Assembly: GCA_026929865.2 (NCBI GenBank)
Contig: CM049398.1
Span: forward strand, 17,769,501 to 17,833,500
Origin: Hyperoplus lanceolatus
Lineage: Eukaryota; Chordata; Actinopteri; Uranoscopiformes; Ammodytidae
Direction: 5' to 3'
Length of the DNA: 64,000 bases
The notes below the pieces were generated by a model, which did no database searches, was not told where the DNA came from, and worked only from the letters and a program-made list of their open reading frames with translations. A program made the translations under genes and the position numbers. Below are positions 21,960 through 36,400 of the stretch, in pieces. Numbering within the stretch: position 1 is the stretch's first letter; the number at the start of each line of letters is the position of its first letter.

Positions 21960-23790
21960 TGTGCAAATGAAGATAAAGAGCCTTATTTCCTGTGGCAGTT
22001 GTTGACTGGGAAGTGGATGTGAGCACAATGCCCCCAAAGTGATGAGATCAACATTCAGCACAACTCACTTTCCTTTTAGGACATTTTTTTTAAATGCAGT
22101 TGTACACAAAGACTTCACACATCATCTATTGCATGTCTATTGCTGCTCTTCCTGAGGTTTTTGACTCCCCCCCAAAGTTTTTTCTTCAGTGGAAAGATTT
22201 TTTCTAATCTGGATGGAGGGTCTAAAGACAGAGGAAGTCATGTGCTGTACAGATTGTAAAGCCCCCTAAGGAAAAAACCTATTTGTCAAATTGGGCTATA
22301 TAAATTAAACAGACATAACATGTTTTGCAATAGCCCAATGTGCTAGAGCTGCACTGCACCCATAGATGCCCATACCTCAACAATAATGCCACTAGTTGTT
22401 TTGTTGACAGTCAATTATTTCTGATAATTTAGTTTGAAGAAGGAAATAGAAACTGCATTGCCCCTTCTACAAACAGGAATGAACAGGAATGCCTTGATCC
22501 ATCCGTTTTCTTACCCTTTTTCAAATGATGTATGATCACATATGTAGTTTAATTAATATGAATCTAACAATTGTGCTTTTGCGTCTATATAATGTTTTTT
22601 TTTCCCAATAACATTGCATAAATGATCTGCTAAGCTTTTAGTTTTAAAACAATGACATTTTTTTTTATCAAATTCACCCTTTCTTTATATGGTTATTGCT
22701 GTAATTTTTCGTCACTCTGTGCTTCAATAAAGATAAAGTATGGGGAAATACAGTTACAGGTGTTGAGGACTTACTGCCTAACACATTTGATTTTGCCTTA
22801 AATACAAAATTTGTTTTGCACTCTTCAGCTGATGAGGCGTATCAAAGCCTGTTTCCCCCTCTCCATTCATAATGCTACTGTATTCTATCACTGAAAATAT
22901 TCACAATTGTTTGTTAATAAGTCATCTCTTACTCCTTCCTAAAATGTTCTCAACATCAAATCTTCAACAATTCAAGAGAATCACATGATTTAAAAGAATA
23001 TTCCGGAACATAACTGTGTCCCTTTATGAGTCTTTAACCACATGGAGGCAGTGTTGATTTGTTGCAGAGTAAGGCTGCTCCCACATCAAGATTGTCAATC
23101 TAACAGCAGGTCCATTGAAGCGTTGAGGAGATCAAAATAGGCCTATGTTGCTCCTGAACTCACAGCAAAGTATGGATGCACTTCTTAAAGCACTTTAGAG
23201 TCTAATGAGGAAAATATTAAAAACTTGGAGCCATTAAATTACTTATATTGATTAGTGAAAAAAAATGGATGTGACAGTTCTGTTGTTTTGGATTGAGGCA
23301 TATCTCAAAAACATGACCACTCAGATGTAGGGTGAAAAGTGCAGCATTAAGGGGCTGTGGTAAAGATCACAATCATGAAGTAAAACATGTGTGGACCTTA
23401 CTATATGGTGTATACCTAATAAGCCTACTTCTGTTCTGCGACACACTGCACTATGGCAAAGTAATAATTGAGTGAGGGATTATTATCATTATTATTATTT
23501 TTTATTCACATCAACACATGGTAGTAGGAGGATTAGGGAACATGTTGGCAACAGTCAACAGAATAAGTGACAATGGGATTTGATAGCGTACAGGTCTTGA
23601 TGTTATTGTTTGTTTTGATAATATTTGTAAATCTTTAGCGAGTCTTTGTTCTGCATTTTCAACCCAGGGTAGTTTAATACATCTATTGACTTAAGTTATT
23701 ATTTTATTATTATCTTTTTCGTAATAGCCAACATAACGACGTGCAGTTTTTCAGTTGACTATAGAATTTACGAGGAGTCCTGAAAGCAGC
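21855..23790. other. Presumed 3' UTR and intergenic space
   Basis: It contains AATAAA at 22726-22731, a usable end for the upstream gene. Otherwise it is AT-rich with no exon, RNA gene or element ends that I can support, up to the TTC12 promoter. Confidence 0.4.
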
Positions 23791-23792
23791 AC

Positions 23793-23806
23793 GTCACTAT
23801 GGTTAC
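23793..23806 (+). promoter_or_regulatory. RFX X-box-like site upstream of TTC12
   Basis: GTCACT-AT-GGTTAC matches the X-box consensus GTNRCC-N(0-3)-RGYAAC at 10 of 12 defined positions, 104 bases before the TTC12 ATG. RFX factors drive many motile-cilium genes, so the site makes sense here, but a match this loose can arise by chance. No TATA box is evident. Confidence 0.4.
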
Positions 23807-23909
23807 TCAACACAGAGACTTCTGAAGACAACTTGCTATTCAGCGTTAGCTAAAATAACAGAGATAACCTTAATAAACAACCAAAGAAAGTCTTAAACTT
23901 GAATGCACG

Positions 23910-26900
23910 ATGGACCAACTTGTAGACGTCGAGAGGTTTTTGAAAAATGTTGACAAAATAAGTGAGTATTATTGCTGTGAATCGTTTTAACGCTGCTAAC
24001 TCTAGGTAGCCTAATTGCTATCTGATAGCCTACACAATTATTGAATGTCTATCTTTGTGTCAAGTGAAGTGGAGCAAAAAGCAAACAATAACGTGATTAG
24101 TTTGCGTTAGCTTTCCATACAGACTATGAAAGAATAAATGTGTTAACCTACAACTACAACATTAACGCTCAATGGCTAATCGCTCGCGGTAATTTAAATA
24201 CTAACTCACTCTAAGTATTTACTGACAGTCGAATATTGTCATTACTGACAGTCGACTGGCGCGGTAAAATTGGTTTTATATTCGACATTTGTCTATTTTC
24301 AGGGGTAATAACTGTGATAACGTCACGAAAACCGCACCAATTTCCTCCAGAATGGTATTATTATGTACAGAAGACAGATGGGAACTCCACAGTGAGTTCA
24401 TAAACTCATCAGAGTTGGTTTGGTGTTGATAACTATAAAAACCAGTGAGCTATTGAAAAAAGTATAAAATTATTAAATATGGATTAAATATATGATCTGA
24501 CTCCTTTTGCCTTTAAAAAGAAATTCAAAAGTTTTTCTTTAAAAAAAAAGGGTTGTGGGAACTACAAAATGAGTTAATAAACACAACAGAAGTGGTTTGG
24601 TGTTGATAGGATGAATTTCCAGTGAGTTATTAAGAATAGAAAAAAAAAGACGTTGCACTTTTGCAACGGTCCCTAAGCAGTCTGCTGCCGTATGGCACTA
24701 AAAAGTCTATTCGGCGCGGTTTCTTTGATCTTTCGCGAGACTCGCTGATTTTGGTGAGTTGATCAAGCCTGTGAAATGTCAGTCTTAGTCTTCTGTACAT
24801 AATAATACCATTCTGGAGGAAATTGGTGCGGTTTCCGTGACGCTATTACAATTACAACCCCGGAGAATAGACGAATGTCGAATATAAAACCAATCTCACC
24901 CCGGTCAGTCGACTGTCATCAACTCCAAATTAAAAATAAAAATACATGCACTGTATTCAAAAATACATGCACTGTATTCATGAAGGTGGACTGTTGTCCA
25001 CCTTCATGAAGTTGTAGGAATTTGTATTTTGTAACTTATGGTTATAGTTTAGACTACAATGTAAATTGAAGACATAACAACTTTAATCGGGTCCAGGGCC
25101 AAACAAATAATATGTGTACACGAAGTATACAGAATGTATATTTTATACCTTTTTTCCCCTAAATATTTTATTTATTTATTTTGATAGCCTAAATGATTAA
25201 ATATTCTATTTATTCTTTTCAGGCGAGCTTGTGAAGGATCTAAACTCTTGTGATGTGGAAGTACAACAAAAAGCTATGGCGAAAGCTGATGGTTGTATTG
25301 CTACCTTGGATGAACCCTGCAGGACAAAAGTCAACAAGACTAGAATCAACATAAACCCACCACTGCAGCCTTCCTTGGTAGAGACATGCACAGGGAGTCA
25401 CCCAAGTGTAGCGACGCTCTCTCTCTGTCTGTCTGTCTCAGTCTTTTTCTCTATGTCTGTGCAACTTCCTGTCCGTCTTCCTGTCTTTCTGTCTCTCTTT
25501 TGTCTGCTGTCTCTATCACTCCAACTCAACATGCACATGCACATATTACATGTGATAGGCCTACACAACCAACCATTTCTTGTTGTATTGTTTACTTTGT
25601 ATTTTCTTTCTCCTCTGTACAAAAAATAGTTAACATCCTTTTAATCAGTCTTTTTATCTTTTACAGAGTCTGCAGAATGAAAGTCCAGGTGAGCAGGTTA
25701 TTTGGTTGTTTAGGCAGACAAATATGGGAATACATACCCTACATGTTATAAATACACCAAGAAATGAAGCCTACCGTTAATGAATCTGTTTTTTCCCTTC
25801 TGAAGTCTACGTTTTTTCCAATCATAAACTAGGAAAACAGGATGCAATTTGATTTAATGACTAAAAGTATACAAAGGTTTTTGCTTCTAAACTCCTCTGA
25901 GAATTTTCCAAGATGGTAGCCTGCCTGAACAAACACAGCTTTAGGGATGCTCTCCACTTCAGTTTAGGTGTCAGCAGTTGCTGAGAATATCCATGTTCTT
26001 AACCTTAACTATGACGCATCCCAAGTCTTGCTTTATGTCAGTCAGTCTTATGGATACATCTATGAGTATAACTTGCAGAAAGTTGTATTTCGAGTCCATA
26101 ATTCCTACTCTACATCTGATTGTTGTTCATTGTACTGTTTTTGAGTAAAATGTTGAGCCTATTTTTATGTGGCTAAATGTACGTTTTTGTGCTGAGACAT
26201 TTTCCCTGAAGCGCAATGAAATGTTTTCATTAAAGAGGACCTATGATGCTTTTTGACTTTTATGACCTATAAACGTTGTTATGATGATTCATAGTCATGC
26301 TTAACCATACTAAATTATCAAATAATGACTTACATGCATTTCGACGTATTCCCTGCTGACCGTCTGGGGTGTCTGTGCAGAGCACTAAACACTATTCTAG
26401 CCAGTCGAGAAGTCACGTCTTCAAAGCGGTCTACCCTTTCATAATTCGTGACGTCGCATAAAAATTTGTGACGTGACCACGTGGATGTTTCCATGTATGG
26501 CAATGCTGTCACTTCCCTGTTCGCGTCTGCCTCGCGCCTTTATAGGTCCATGCTCGCGCTTCCCGCCACTGAAAGTGTTCCGGAAGGAAGGTAACCAATC
26601 ACAACGGAGTGGGGTTTGCAAGAGGGGGGGGGGGAGGGTAGCGGAGATGGCCGATGCACAGGCGGAGGGAGCGGAGATTGCCGAAGCACACACACTCAAG
26701 TGTTGACAGGATGTGCTGGATCGCCAAAATAAGAGAAAGAGCTTCCCGAAAATCTACATAGTTTTTTGTGATGTGATTCGTGTCAGGTTGCTCTATAGCA
26801 GTGTAAAACAAGAAATTAAGACCAGAAAAGTAGTATAATAGGTCCTCTTTAACAGTGCCTGTTTGGCAGGTTGGTGACTCACCATGTGTCAACAGAGGAA

Positions 26901-29900
26901 GAGTGGTGTGTCCTCAGCAGTACAGCGGGCCTCTGGAAGTTTTATCTGAAACTAGATAATGTTTTTGGCTATGTGCCACTTGCCTGTTCAGACCAGTTCA
27001 GACGTTCCCACGTTTTGTGCTTTTTTTTTTTTTGTTTGCGGAGGTTAGAAAAGAGTGGATCTTTAAAACTTGTGATACTTTTTTTCATGATACTCCTCTT
27101 GCATACATATCCGTAAGTACCAGCATCTTGAATGTGGAATCCCATAAGAAACAACTTTTAATTAAATCAACACTTATTTTTTGAACCTTCAGGGGTTAAA
27201 CCTCATCAACACTAATAAAGCTGCAAATTGATGTGTGAACCTTTTACATCTCTACGTGTATAACTACTGAGATTGAAGTTGATGTAACATACTTTATTCA
27301 ATTTACATAAAAAAGGAAGAAAGCCATTCTTTGCTTGAGGATCAGTCGACAGAAGCCGTTTTTAAATGAATCTGATTATTATTTATTACTTTATTATGCC
27401 CTTTATTGTATCTTTATTTGGGAGACGATACATATTAATTAAAATAATATGAATAATTGATAATAACAGGAATGAATAATAACACACTGTATGAACTCTG
27501 TGGGATTTTTATATTCACAATAGATGGTTTTCAAAAGCTGGTTAAGAACTGCATTTGTAACATGAATAAAACCTAAGTTTTGATTAGATTGATCTTATAA
27601 TAATAAAGTTGCTTCTAAACATGCGGAACAAAACTCTAACAAAAAAAACTTACATCTAAGCTTAGGTCAAATAGCTTTACAGAAACCTCCTTCTCTGTCG
27701 TAGCCATTTTCTCAAGAGTTTTTTGTTGTTTCGTTTTTTTTAACAGAAAATTTCATGAAGATTATGGAGACCGATGCTGAAGAGAGGAGAGTAAGAAAGA
27801 TTGCAAGAGCTAAAAAGGCAACTGGTGTGTGATTCTCTCTTCTCTATTGGAGTTGAACATTTTGTTCTTATCGCTCTTCTGTTGATTTAGCAATATGTTA
27901 TTTTAAATATTGTAATGTTTGTATCACTGCAGCACTTAAAGACAAGGGGAATGAAGCCTATGCCCAAGAAGACTATGAAACTGCTGTGAAGTATTACAGT
28001 GATGGCTTGGCTGAACTACCGGATATGCAGCAATTGTACACCAACAGAGCACAAGTAAATATCTTCAACCTATGGTTTTCTTCTGATTGATTGATTGATT
28101 GACATTTTTATTTCGAACATGTAAGAGAAAAGCAGAAATTGTCATACAGAAAATAATGATGTTACACACAATAGAAAGCACAATTAGATACATAAATGAC
28201 AAACACTTGCTAATTGGAATTACATGTTTTCCAAAGACGTGGGAAGAAGTTTACGTTTATTTAATACCACCCCTTCTCCTTAACTCATTATAATTAAGCT
28301 TCCCTTGTCATAATTATTATTATTATTATTAACATTTTAATTTGTTATTTTTTATTATACAGTACCTATATATATATTTTTTTTTAACATATCAAAATAC
28401 ATCAATTTCTACACATAAAATGTATTAGTTATATGTTTATTTATATCAAATAAATACTATAATGTCTTGCACATTTCTCAAAAAATAAAATAAATCATTG
28501 TAAACATTCATTAATAAGTTTATATATTATCTCACTATTGATATATTTTAGTATCAACACTATAATTTATTCAGAACCCCCCCCCCAAAAAAAAAAATAC
28601 AAAAAAAGAAACAGATGCACAAAAGAATAAATAACACACTAAATAAATTAACAATTAACACCCAATAATAATCAAATCCTTGTACCATGTGAGAATAATT
28701 TCCTTTAACCTCTTTTTGAATAGTTTTATGTTTGGACATTGCTTGAGTTCTTCTTTCAACCTATACATTGTGCTTTGTAGTAAATGTTTGGTACACAAAT
28801 CTCACAAGTTTATCCCAGATTTAAGGCAGCAGTTACAAATAATTATCCCTTAATTGATGAATATGAAGGCTTACATATGAATATGATGAATATGAAGGCT
28901 TCCAAAGGCTTAAAAGTCCACTGTGGTTGCAGTATAAATACTCAAGCAATGCTACACCACTAATCAAATAATTAACTAGGTGCTGCCAGATTTTCTTTTT
29001 GTCTGTTTTCAATGCCGAATGTTTACCACCTGTCCAATGTTTAAACTCACTCAGACCTTCATCAAGATGGAAAAGTACAAGGAGGCCATCAGTGACTGTG
29101 AATGGGCCTTGAAGGTATGCATGGCTTGGAAGTGGGGACAGTCCTCCTTCATTCGTAATAATGTCATCTGACACATACTCTATTAAACAAATGTTCCAAA
29201 TCTTTTCTGTGAACTACCGAGCATGGTAGTTTACTTGGACGTGACTTTTCTTTAAACCTTGTGCGTGTTTTATAACTCACTCGCACCTCAGTGTTTCTGA
29301 ATTTCAGATTGAACATTTCTTTCTTGATTTGATAGTTTTGTCAATGCAGACACATTTAATAACCGACACGTAGATGTGTTGCTTCTGAAGTGCGTAAACA
29401 AATATACCCATGATCATTTTTTTTCTGTTAGTGTAATGAGAGGTGCATAAAGGCTTATCTTCACATGGGGAAAGCATATCTGGCTTTGAAGAACTATAAT
29501 GGGGTGAGTAAAATTACATTTCATTACACCTAATGACACCTGTTTTTGTTTTTACTCCGTATTCTTGTATACAGATAGCTACACACTTTGCATCTTATCG
29601 CAGAAACGTGGATATTTATATAGTTTTAAAATGGTTGCATGCCTTGAACAGAGAACAACTTTACGTTGAAGCATGAAGCTTATATACAGTTCTAGTGTCA
29701 CAGCAATCTTTTGTCAAATATCTGGTATAGGCATTTAAATCAATCCCTTTGAAGATAGGTATATGTTAAACATTAATATCTGGTTAAAAAACTTTGAATA
29801 CAATGCAGTTTTGGCAAGGTGCATCATAGTTTTCTATATACCAAACCTTTGTACTTAAATACTGTAGTCTTTTGGAGTTCTTTTGCAGGACTATATTGAT

Positions 29901-30212
29901 TTCCATGGGTCTTGGGGAGACCACAGAAGCACATTAAATAACCAGTGATGAACCTAATCCTTCTCCTTTATAGTCCAGAAAATGCTTTGAGAAGATAGAG
30001 GAAATTGAACCTGGGAGGGAGAAGATGGTGAAAGGTAAATCAGGTTTTATTATTTTTTATTATTCACATCTTAGATTGGAACAACTTAATTTTGCCGTTT
30101 GGTTTGGTACATGTTGTGTACAGTACAGTACAGTACATACATACATACATACATACATACATACATACATACATACATACATACATACATACATACATAC
30201 ATACATACATAC

Positions 30213-30243
<31 letters not shown>

Positions 30244-30288
30244 CATACATACATACATACATACTTACATACATACTTACATACATAC

Positions 30289-30319
<31 letters not shown>

Positions 30320-30428
30320 CATACATACATACATACATACATACATACATACATACATACATACATACATAGATACATACTTACATACATACTTACATAC
30401 ATACTTACTTACATACATACATACATAC

Positions 30429-30459
<31 letters not shown>

Positions 30460-33400
30460 CATACTTACATACATACTTACATACATACATACATACGGTA
30501 TATCCCTCAAATTAAAGTGAGATACTTTAATACTTAAGAGCCCATCAAGCCAATAAAAAGCATAGGGGATGCTGTCCATTGTTGTTGAGTTGATTGTCAG
30601 AGTGTGTCTTACCAACTTAAGTCCATTTATTTGCATGTTAAGGTAGGTGGGGTAATCCGTGGATGGCTATTGCATTATATGATGCTTTCACTTTTCCCCC
30701 TGTTCTATGGCTGTGCGACTAAAGGTTACAGTCTGCTTTCCCTTTTTTGATCTCCTTTGTTTTTCTCTACACAGAACATATGACCCAGGTAGATTTGGAA
30801 GAGGAAAGAGAGACACAGGAGATGAATGCAATGCAAGAGTTTGACAAGGGAGATGAGAAGGCCACAAGGGTGCCGCAGCTGCTGGAGAAGCTCTCAAGGC
30901 CTGGTCAGAAGCCCTTCTACTACAGTGGAGGAATGGAGATTCTGTCACAAGCACTAACTGACTGTGAGTTTTTTTTTTGGGGGGGGGAATCTGTACAATT
31001 ATCTTTCTTTATACATTTTTTTCTGTCTACGTTCCCCAATAACCTGTTTTACCGGACCACCTATTTCTCAGTTATAATACTAAAATGGCCTGGGAGATTA
31101 AAGATATTTGAGGAGGAAAAATAGCCTTAAGTACTCACAGTGACCATCTTACATCAAAGCATCAGGTGAAGCAGGGAGGCAAAAACAAATTGTTTGCGGT
31201 CTTGCTCTTTGACAGTGAAAGAGAGGGGAGACCTCATGTTGTCCATCACTGATTTCTCTTCATGCTCCATTTGCTTGTCACGGTGAGCACATTTCCAATA
31301 TAGACTATAGAGCCAGACTGAAAGGGCCAATCCTCAGTGCTCTCTGGTGAGCCACTGTGCAGAGTATAGGTATACATAACATTACACTAATTAACACTAT
31401 AAAATGACACCTTAACAGCTGCATATACATTGCTGTGCAAAACAATTAACTTTGTATTTTAATTTTATTATATCAATAAAAATAACAACCAGTGGTCTAC
31501 TACAATTTTGTGTGCCTGATGATAAGTACAATCTCCAGAGCTAGTATGATTTGGTTTTTGTTATGTTCCTGATCATCTCAATTAAATGTGAACTTGGTGT
31601 ATGAATGGTGATGCAATTTGCTTGCTGAACTGTTGAGTGGGCTGCTGCATCTATTAAGTAATGTAATAAATAATGAACGTAGAAAACGACATGACTAATA
31701 TTAACATATGGTAATAGGCTGTAGTGCAGGTACAGGATTGTGTTTCCCTTGTTAGTTGTATTTGGTGCTGGAAGTAGGTGTAAAGGGGGTTGTTATGGGA
31801 TGACAGCAAACACTAATTAGTCTTCTAGAGATGTCTTGGTTGCAATGTATTGAAACACTTGGGATAGCAGGTGTCAATTGCATAACCTCAGTGGCACACC
31901 TGCTCTCAAGTCTGTCAGATTTAGAGCTGGTAGCTAATGAATGCATGGTGCTTCCTGTCTTTTGGTTTTGTAGAGTTATGACAGCCCAGCCTGAGGTCCT
32001 CTAGATGGGCAGGGGTTCTGGAACATGCCATTGAGTCTCAGGGGCACTTAGCACGACAACACGCAACGGTGCAAACGCAGAAATATTCTCGCGGTTGCAC
32101 TATATCATTTACATGAAAACAGCAAACGCAAGCATGAATCCACAAGTTTTTGAGATCTACTCCCAGGGAGGAATTTTTGGAAAACAACGGTTTTGGTTTC
32201 TTGTAAACACCGAAACCATTTTCCCTGGTAACACTGACGTCACGGCTCCACTTCACGTATGCGTAGTCTATAACATTTGCTGTCAAAATACCCACATGCG
32301 AGTTATAAAGTTAGAAGACAACATAACATGAAATGGTGTCTCCGCGGCACCATCACTGTGATCAGCGGAGAGTGTTGTGCAGGGCTCACAATTTAGTCTA
32401 AGCAATTAGTAAGTTATTGAGACCACCCGACACTTTTTCTGGGGAAAGATTTGTGCTCTGCCGGTTATTCTAGCAAAATAAACGTGTGTAGCTTCTATAT
32501 GCCAGGGACACGGCTCTCTCTACATTAAAAAAACACTATCCATAGTTCAGTGCACAGCGGTTAAGTTACTGTTCAACAAAAGGAGCATTAAGGCTACGGC
32601 TTCACAGTAAAAGCATTTCACTGGACAAACGTGAGTCGACTTTTATTTTGAAGTACGCCTAACAGGAAAGTAGCCGCTCACAAAGCCCCTTCACTATAAG
32701 CATGTCTTCTGTTTTCACGAGTTCAATGCGGTGAAATAAGAGGACAGAAAGCTTGTAATTTACAATACTTACACCAACCACTTTATGAACATTAATGGCA
32801 TTACATTTCGGTTACAGTAAGGTTGTATGCATCAAATTGTACCGGAAGAGCTATCTACTAGGCTGTGTCACCGCTGACTATTGGCTTGGCATGGCTGCTA
32901 CACTGCTACTACAGCGATTTTGTCCCGTTTCCTCTGAAAACATGTGTACGAGTGAAGATGTCAGATAAATTGTCTGAACAAGGGTTTTTTTTTTAAAACC
33001 AAAAACGGGAAAACTGTCACGTTTTCACTGTGTAAAGTGCCCCTCAATGCTTATATATTTCAGGGCACAGCGTGAGCTGTTTTTCTATTTCAGAAGAAAA
33101 AAAAAATGATCTAGCAATATCAAGAAAGATGAAATCATAACACTTCCAACAATGTTGAAAAACAGCATTGACAACTGTTCATAAAACTACCACTTCAAGT
33201 GGTAATGAGGAGATTTCAGTTTGTGTCAATTTTAGCTGCCTCTGGACAAAAGTGGCAGTGTTTTTACGAAGTCAGCTGTTGTTCCTGGGTGAGTTTACCC
33301 AGACAAAGGTATTAAGAAAAACTATATAAGATAGCATTATTTGCACTGATGGTCTCGTCTGCGGTTACATTTAATATATGATCATCAAAGGAATAATTAA

Positions 33401-36400
33401 ACTGTTCCCATACTCCAATATGTAAGGATGAATCATACCATTCTGCTGTAGCTTATAACTGAATGGTGGAAAATTGTTGTACCCAAGGTGTGTCAGTGCA
33501 TGCACCAATTTGATAGTGTTGGCACCAGATTGAAAAAATAACCTCTGATGTTTGAAAAGGGGCCATTGTACACAAACAGAAGTTGCTCTCCACCAGGTTT
33601 TCACCCCTCCTCTGTCAGCTTTTGATTTTTGTTGTGAAGGTTTTGACCCTAGAAATGACTTTGAAACTCCACATTGACCATTATAACTCTTTTTAGCTTT
33701 TGCCAAAAGGCAGGAATTGCAGCTTTTGTATCACATCGTAGCCGTACAATTCACCAAGGTCAACTGCCCTCTCAAGAGTATTTATTTTGTTGTATTCGAG
33801 CTGAGAAATAAGCTGTTGAATGCTACATTCATACAGCCTTTGTAGAACTTCACTTACTTTGAACACACAGCCAAAGCTTGTGTGATTGATGGAGTGAAGC
33901 TTGACACTTGCTGCTCAACAAACCATACAACCTAATAAAAATGAAAAATAATCATATTGTAATGCCTACTCTCTGTTTTTGTTTTAAATATGTATCACTA
34001 TTTGTAGTTCACGATATTCGTTTGCTTTGGCTGTCCACTGCAAAATGACAAACCGTTCTTATCTAATTCTTAATCCTTATCCTTTTTTCTTCATTAAGCC
34101 AAGTGTACTGTCAAATTATACAATGTCTGTCTCATGGTCCCATTCAACAGAAAAGGGCAGAACTTACATAACTCCTGAATGGATCACAACAGGGCTGACA
34201 CAACAAGCTTTATTCCCTAAAAGCACTCCTTTACTGCTCCACCCAACTTTGTGTATACTCCAACTCATTATGAGCAGAAAAAGGACCATCCTTACTGCAC
34301 TTTAATTATTTTCTCTTGTGCCCTTGACTGTCAAACAGTGACTAATACCAGCTAAACCGACAGAGGTATTGTGTTTCTTTCCGTCTTCTTACACTATCTA
34401 CTGTTCTCTCCTAACAGGTACAGGCCAGACCCTTTTCAGATTGAACAATGGCTTTAGTATCATCAGCAGCAATGACATGGTGAGGAGGTAAGGAGACCAG
34501 AGAGAAAGGTAGCTGTCAGCCCTCAGTGGTTTGACAGATGGACTCAGAGACAATGATGGCCTCAACTAGAGAGATCATTCTCAGCCCTCTCTCCCTATTT
34601 CTCTACCTGCCTGTTTGTGTGCTTGCCCAAAGAGCAAACGATGATCACACTGAAGATAGAAATGAGTGCTGGATTGAGCAAAGGCCCATTGTTCTGTCCC
34701 AAAAAGAGTGTTTTGTACATCATACCTATAATGACTCTTGAATGTCGGATCAGCAAGGTTATTATTAACTTAGATAGAACACAGTGTCCGGTGTATAGAG
34801 AGCAAAGAAGTAGCAGTGTGAGTTTGATGACAATAACCAAATAGGATTAGGTTTCCTAGGGGCACTCTGAATTCATGTCCTCAAAATGGAAGTCCAAAGT
34901 GGAAAAAGGGTCTGGTTTACCTACTATGCTCCTTGGCATTGAACCTACATCCCTACAAAAAAAGAAAAACTTTTCTATTCATGATATAAAAAGAGGATTT
35001 GTTAGGTTGGCTATTTATTGTGAAATTCTTGCAAGAATGTAGAAGATAATATGATAAGACTAAGCTATGCGTCAGAAAGTAGCAGCTCACACAAGCCTCC
35101 TGCAGAGACAATATATGTCTATTCCAAAAAGTAGGATAGGAGATGACTTTTCAGCCAAGTGCCAATCAAATATAGATACATGGAAGGGTAAGGTACTTTA
35201 CAATGTTTGAGTAGAATCTATCAGTGCACATTTTGTTTTTACTAACATTGGACCATAAAGGTAATATTGAACAAACTAAATAACACTTCTACCTGACAGT
35301 AATATTTATATGTAATTTGTTTTAAGTCAGGATAATCAAACAAAGATCATTTTACAGTGTATTTCCTCCACAGTTACATGTTGCAAGAAACAAAGGGTCC
35401 AGGCAGCCAGGAGTTCTATGCATCTGTTCTGAAATTATGGAGGGTTGTTTGTCAAGGAAATGGTATGTAGAAAATTAAAGTACCCAAAAATAAATAATTG
35501 AAATACTAATCTTAAATCCTATTATGGAATTGTGTTTTTACCGAACAGCTTGTCAGTGTGGTGCTCAAGCCTTCTTTTGTCTTTGAATAACACAAGTCCT
35601 GTGGGTTTCAGCTTTTCACAGTTTAACACAACAACAAAACGTATTGCCAGTATCAACCCAAGCATAGCAGCTAAATGTGCATGTCATTCACTGACTTTGT
35701 AGTTTTTTGTTGCAATCATAAGAGGGTACTGTGTCCAGTGAAGTGTCTTTGTACATACCCTGTTTTTCCATTGCTTTCAGATCAAAACCAGAAGATGATG
35801 ATGACATGCCCAATGACCAGACAGTGCATTGTTCACTCACTGACATCAGAGAATGTTGCAGTACAGACAGAATGCCTGGCATTACTATGTTTGTACTCAC
35901 AAATGCCACATGGCAGATGTTTGGCCACTGACAACCTGAATGTGCCCATGTAAGACATTTATATAATTTTGTTATCAGATGCAACAGAGAGGGTTGGCTG
36001 AATAAACCAAAATGATTTACAATAGTTTCGCTTTTACCTCCTCCCATCCCATTAAATTATTTGGCATTTCAAATTGTCCCCCTAAATAAGCATAGGGACT
36101 TTCTGTCAGCCTTTGACCACATGTTTTTGTCAGTCGATTTGCCACATCCATTTATGAGATTTCAAGAGATGTTGTCTATCATCAATTGGGGAAATCGTTT
36201 TAAACATGACACTATGGGATTTCTTAATAATATCTGTGTGCCCGATTATATCTTAGCTGCAACTGATTGGATTTTTAGAATATAAGGAGCCATTCCTCTT
36301 TTGCATCATCAAAGTAATTGGTTCAAAGGTGGACACCATCATGATCTGGGTACAACATAATACATATGTAAATATATCTTGAATATATTCATTAGGAACA

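Noticed and set aside
25410-25530. CT-rich tract giving Leu/Ser-rich frames after TTC12 exon 2
   Set aside because: Simple-sequence intron; the exon ends at the GTAGAG donor at 25378 and the phase is confirmed by later exons.
30025-30520. Reading frames encoding repeated HTYI and MYVC on both strands
   Set aside because: They are translations of the CATA microsatellite and continue in every frame; not genes.
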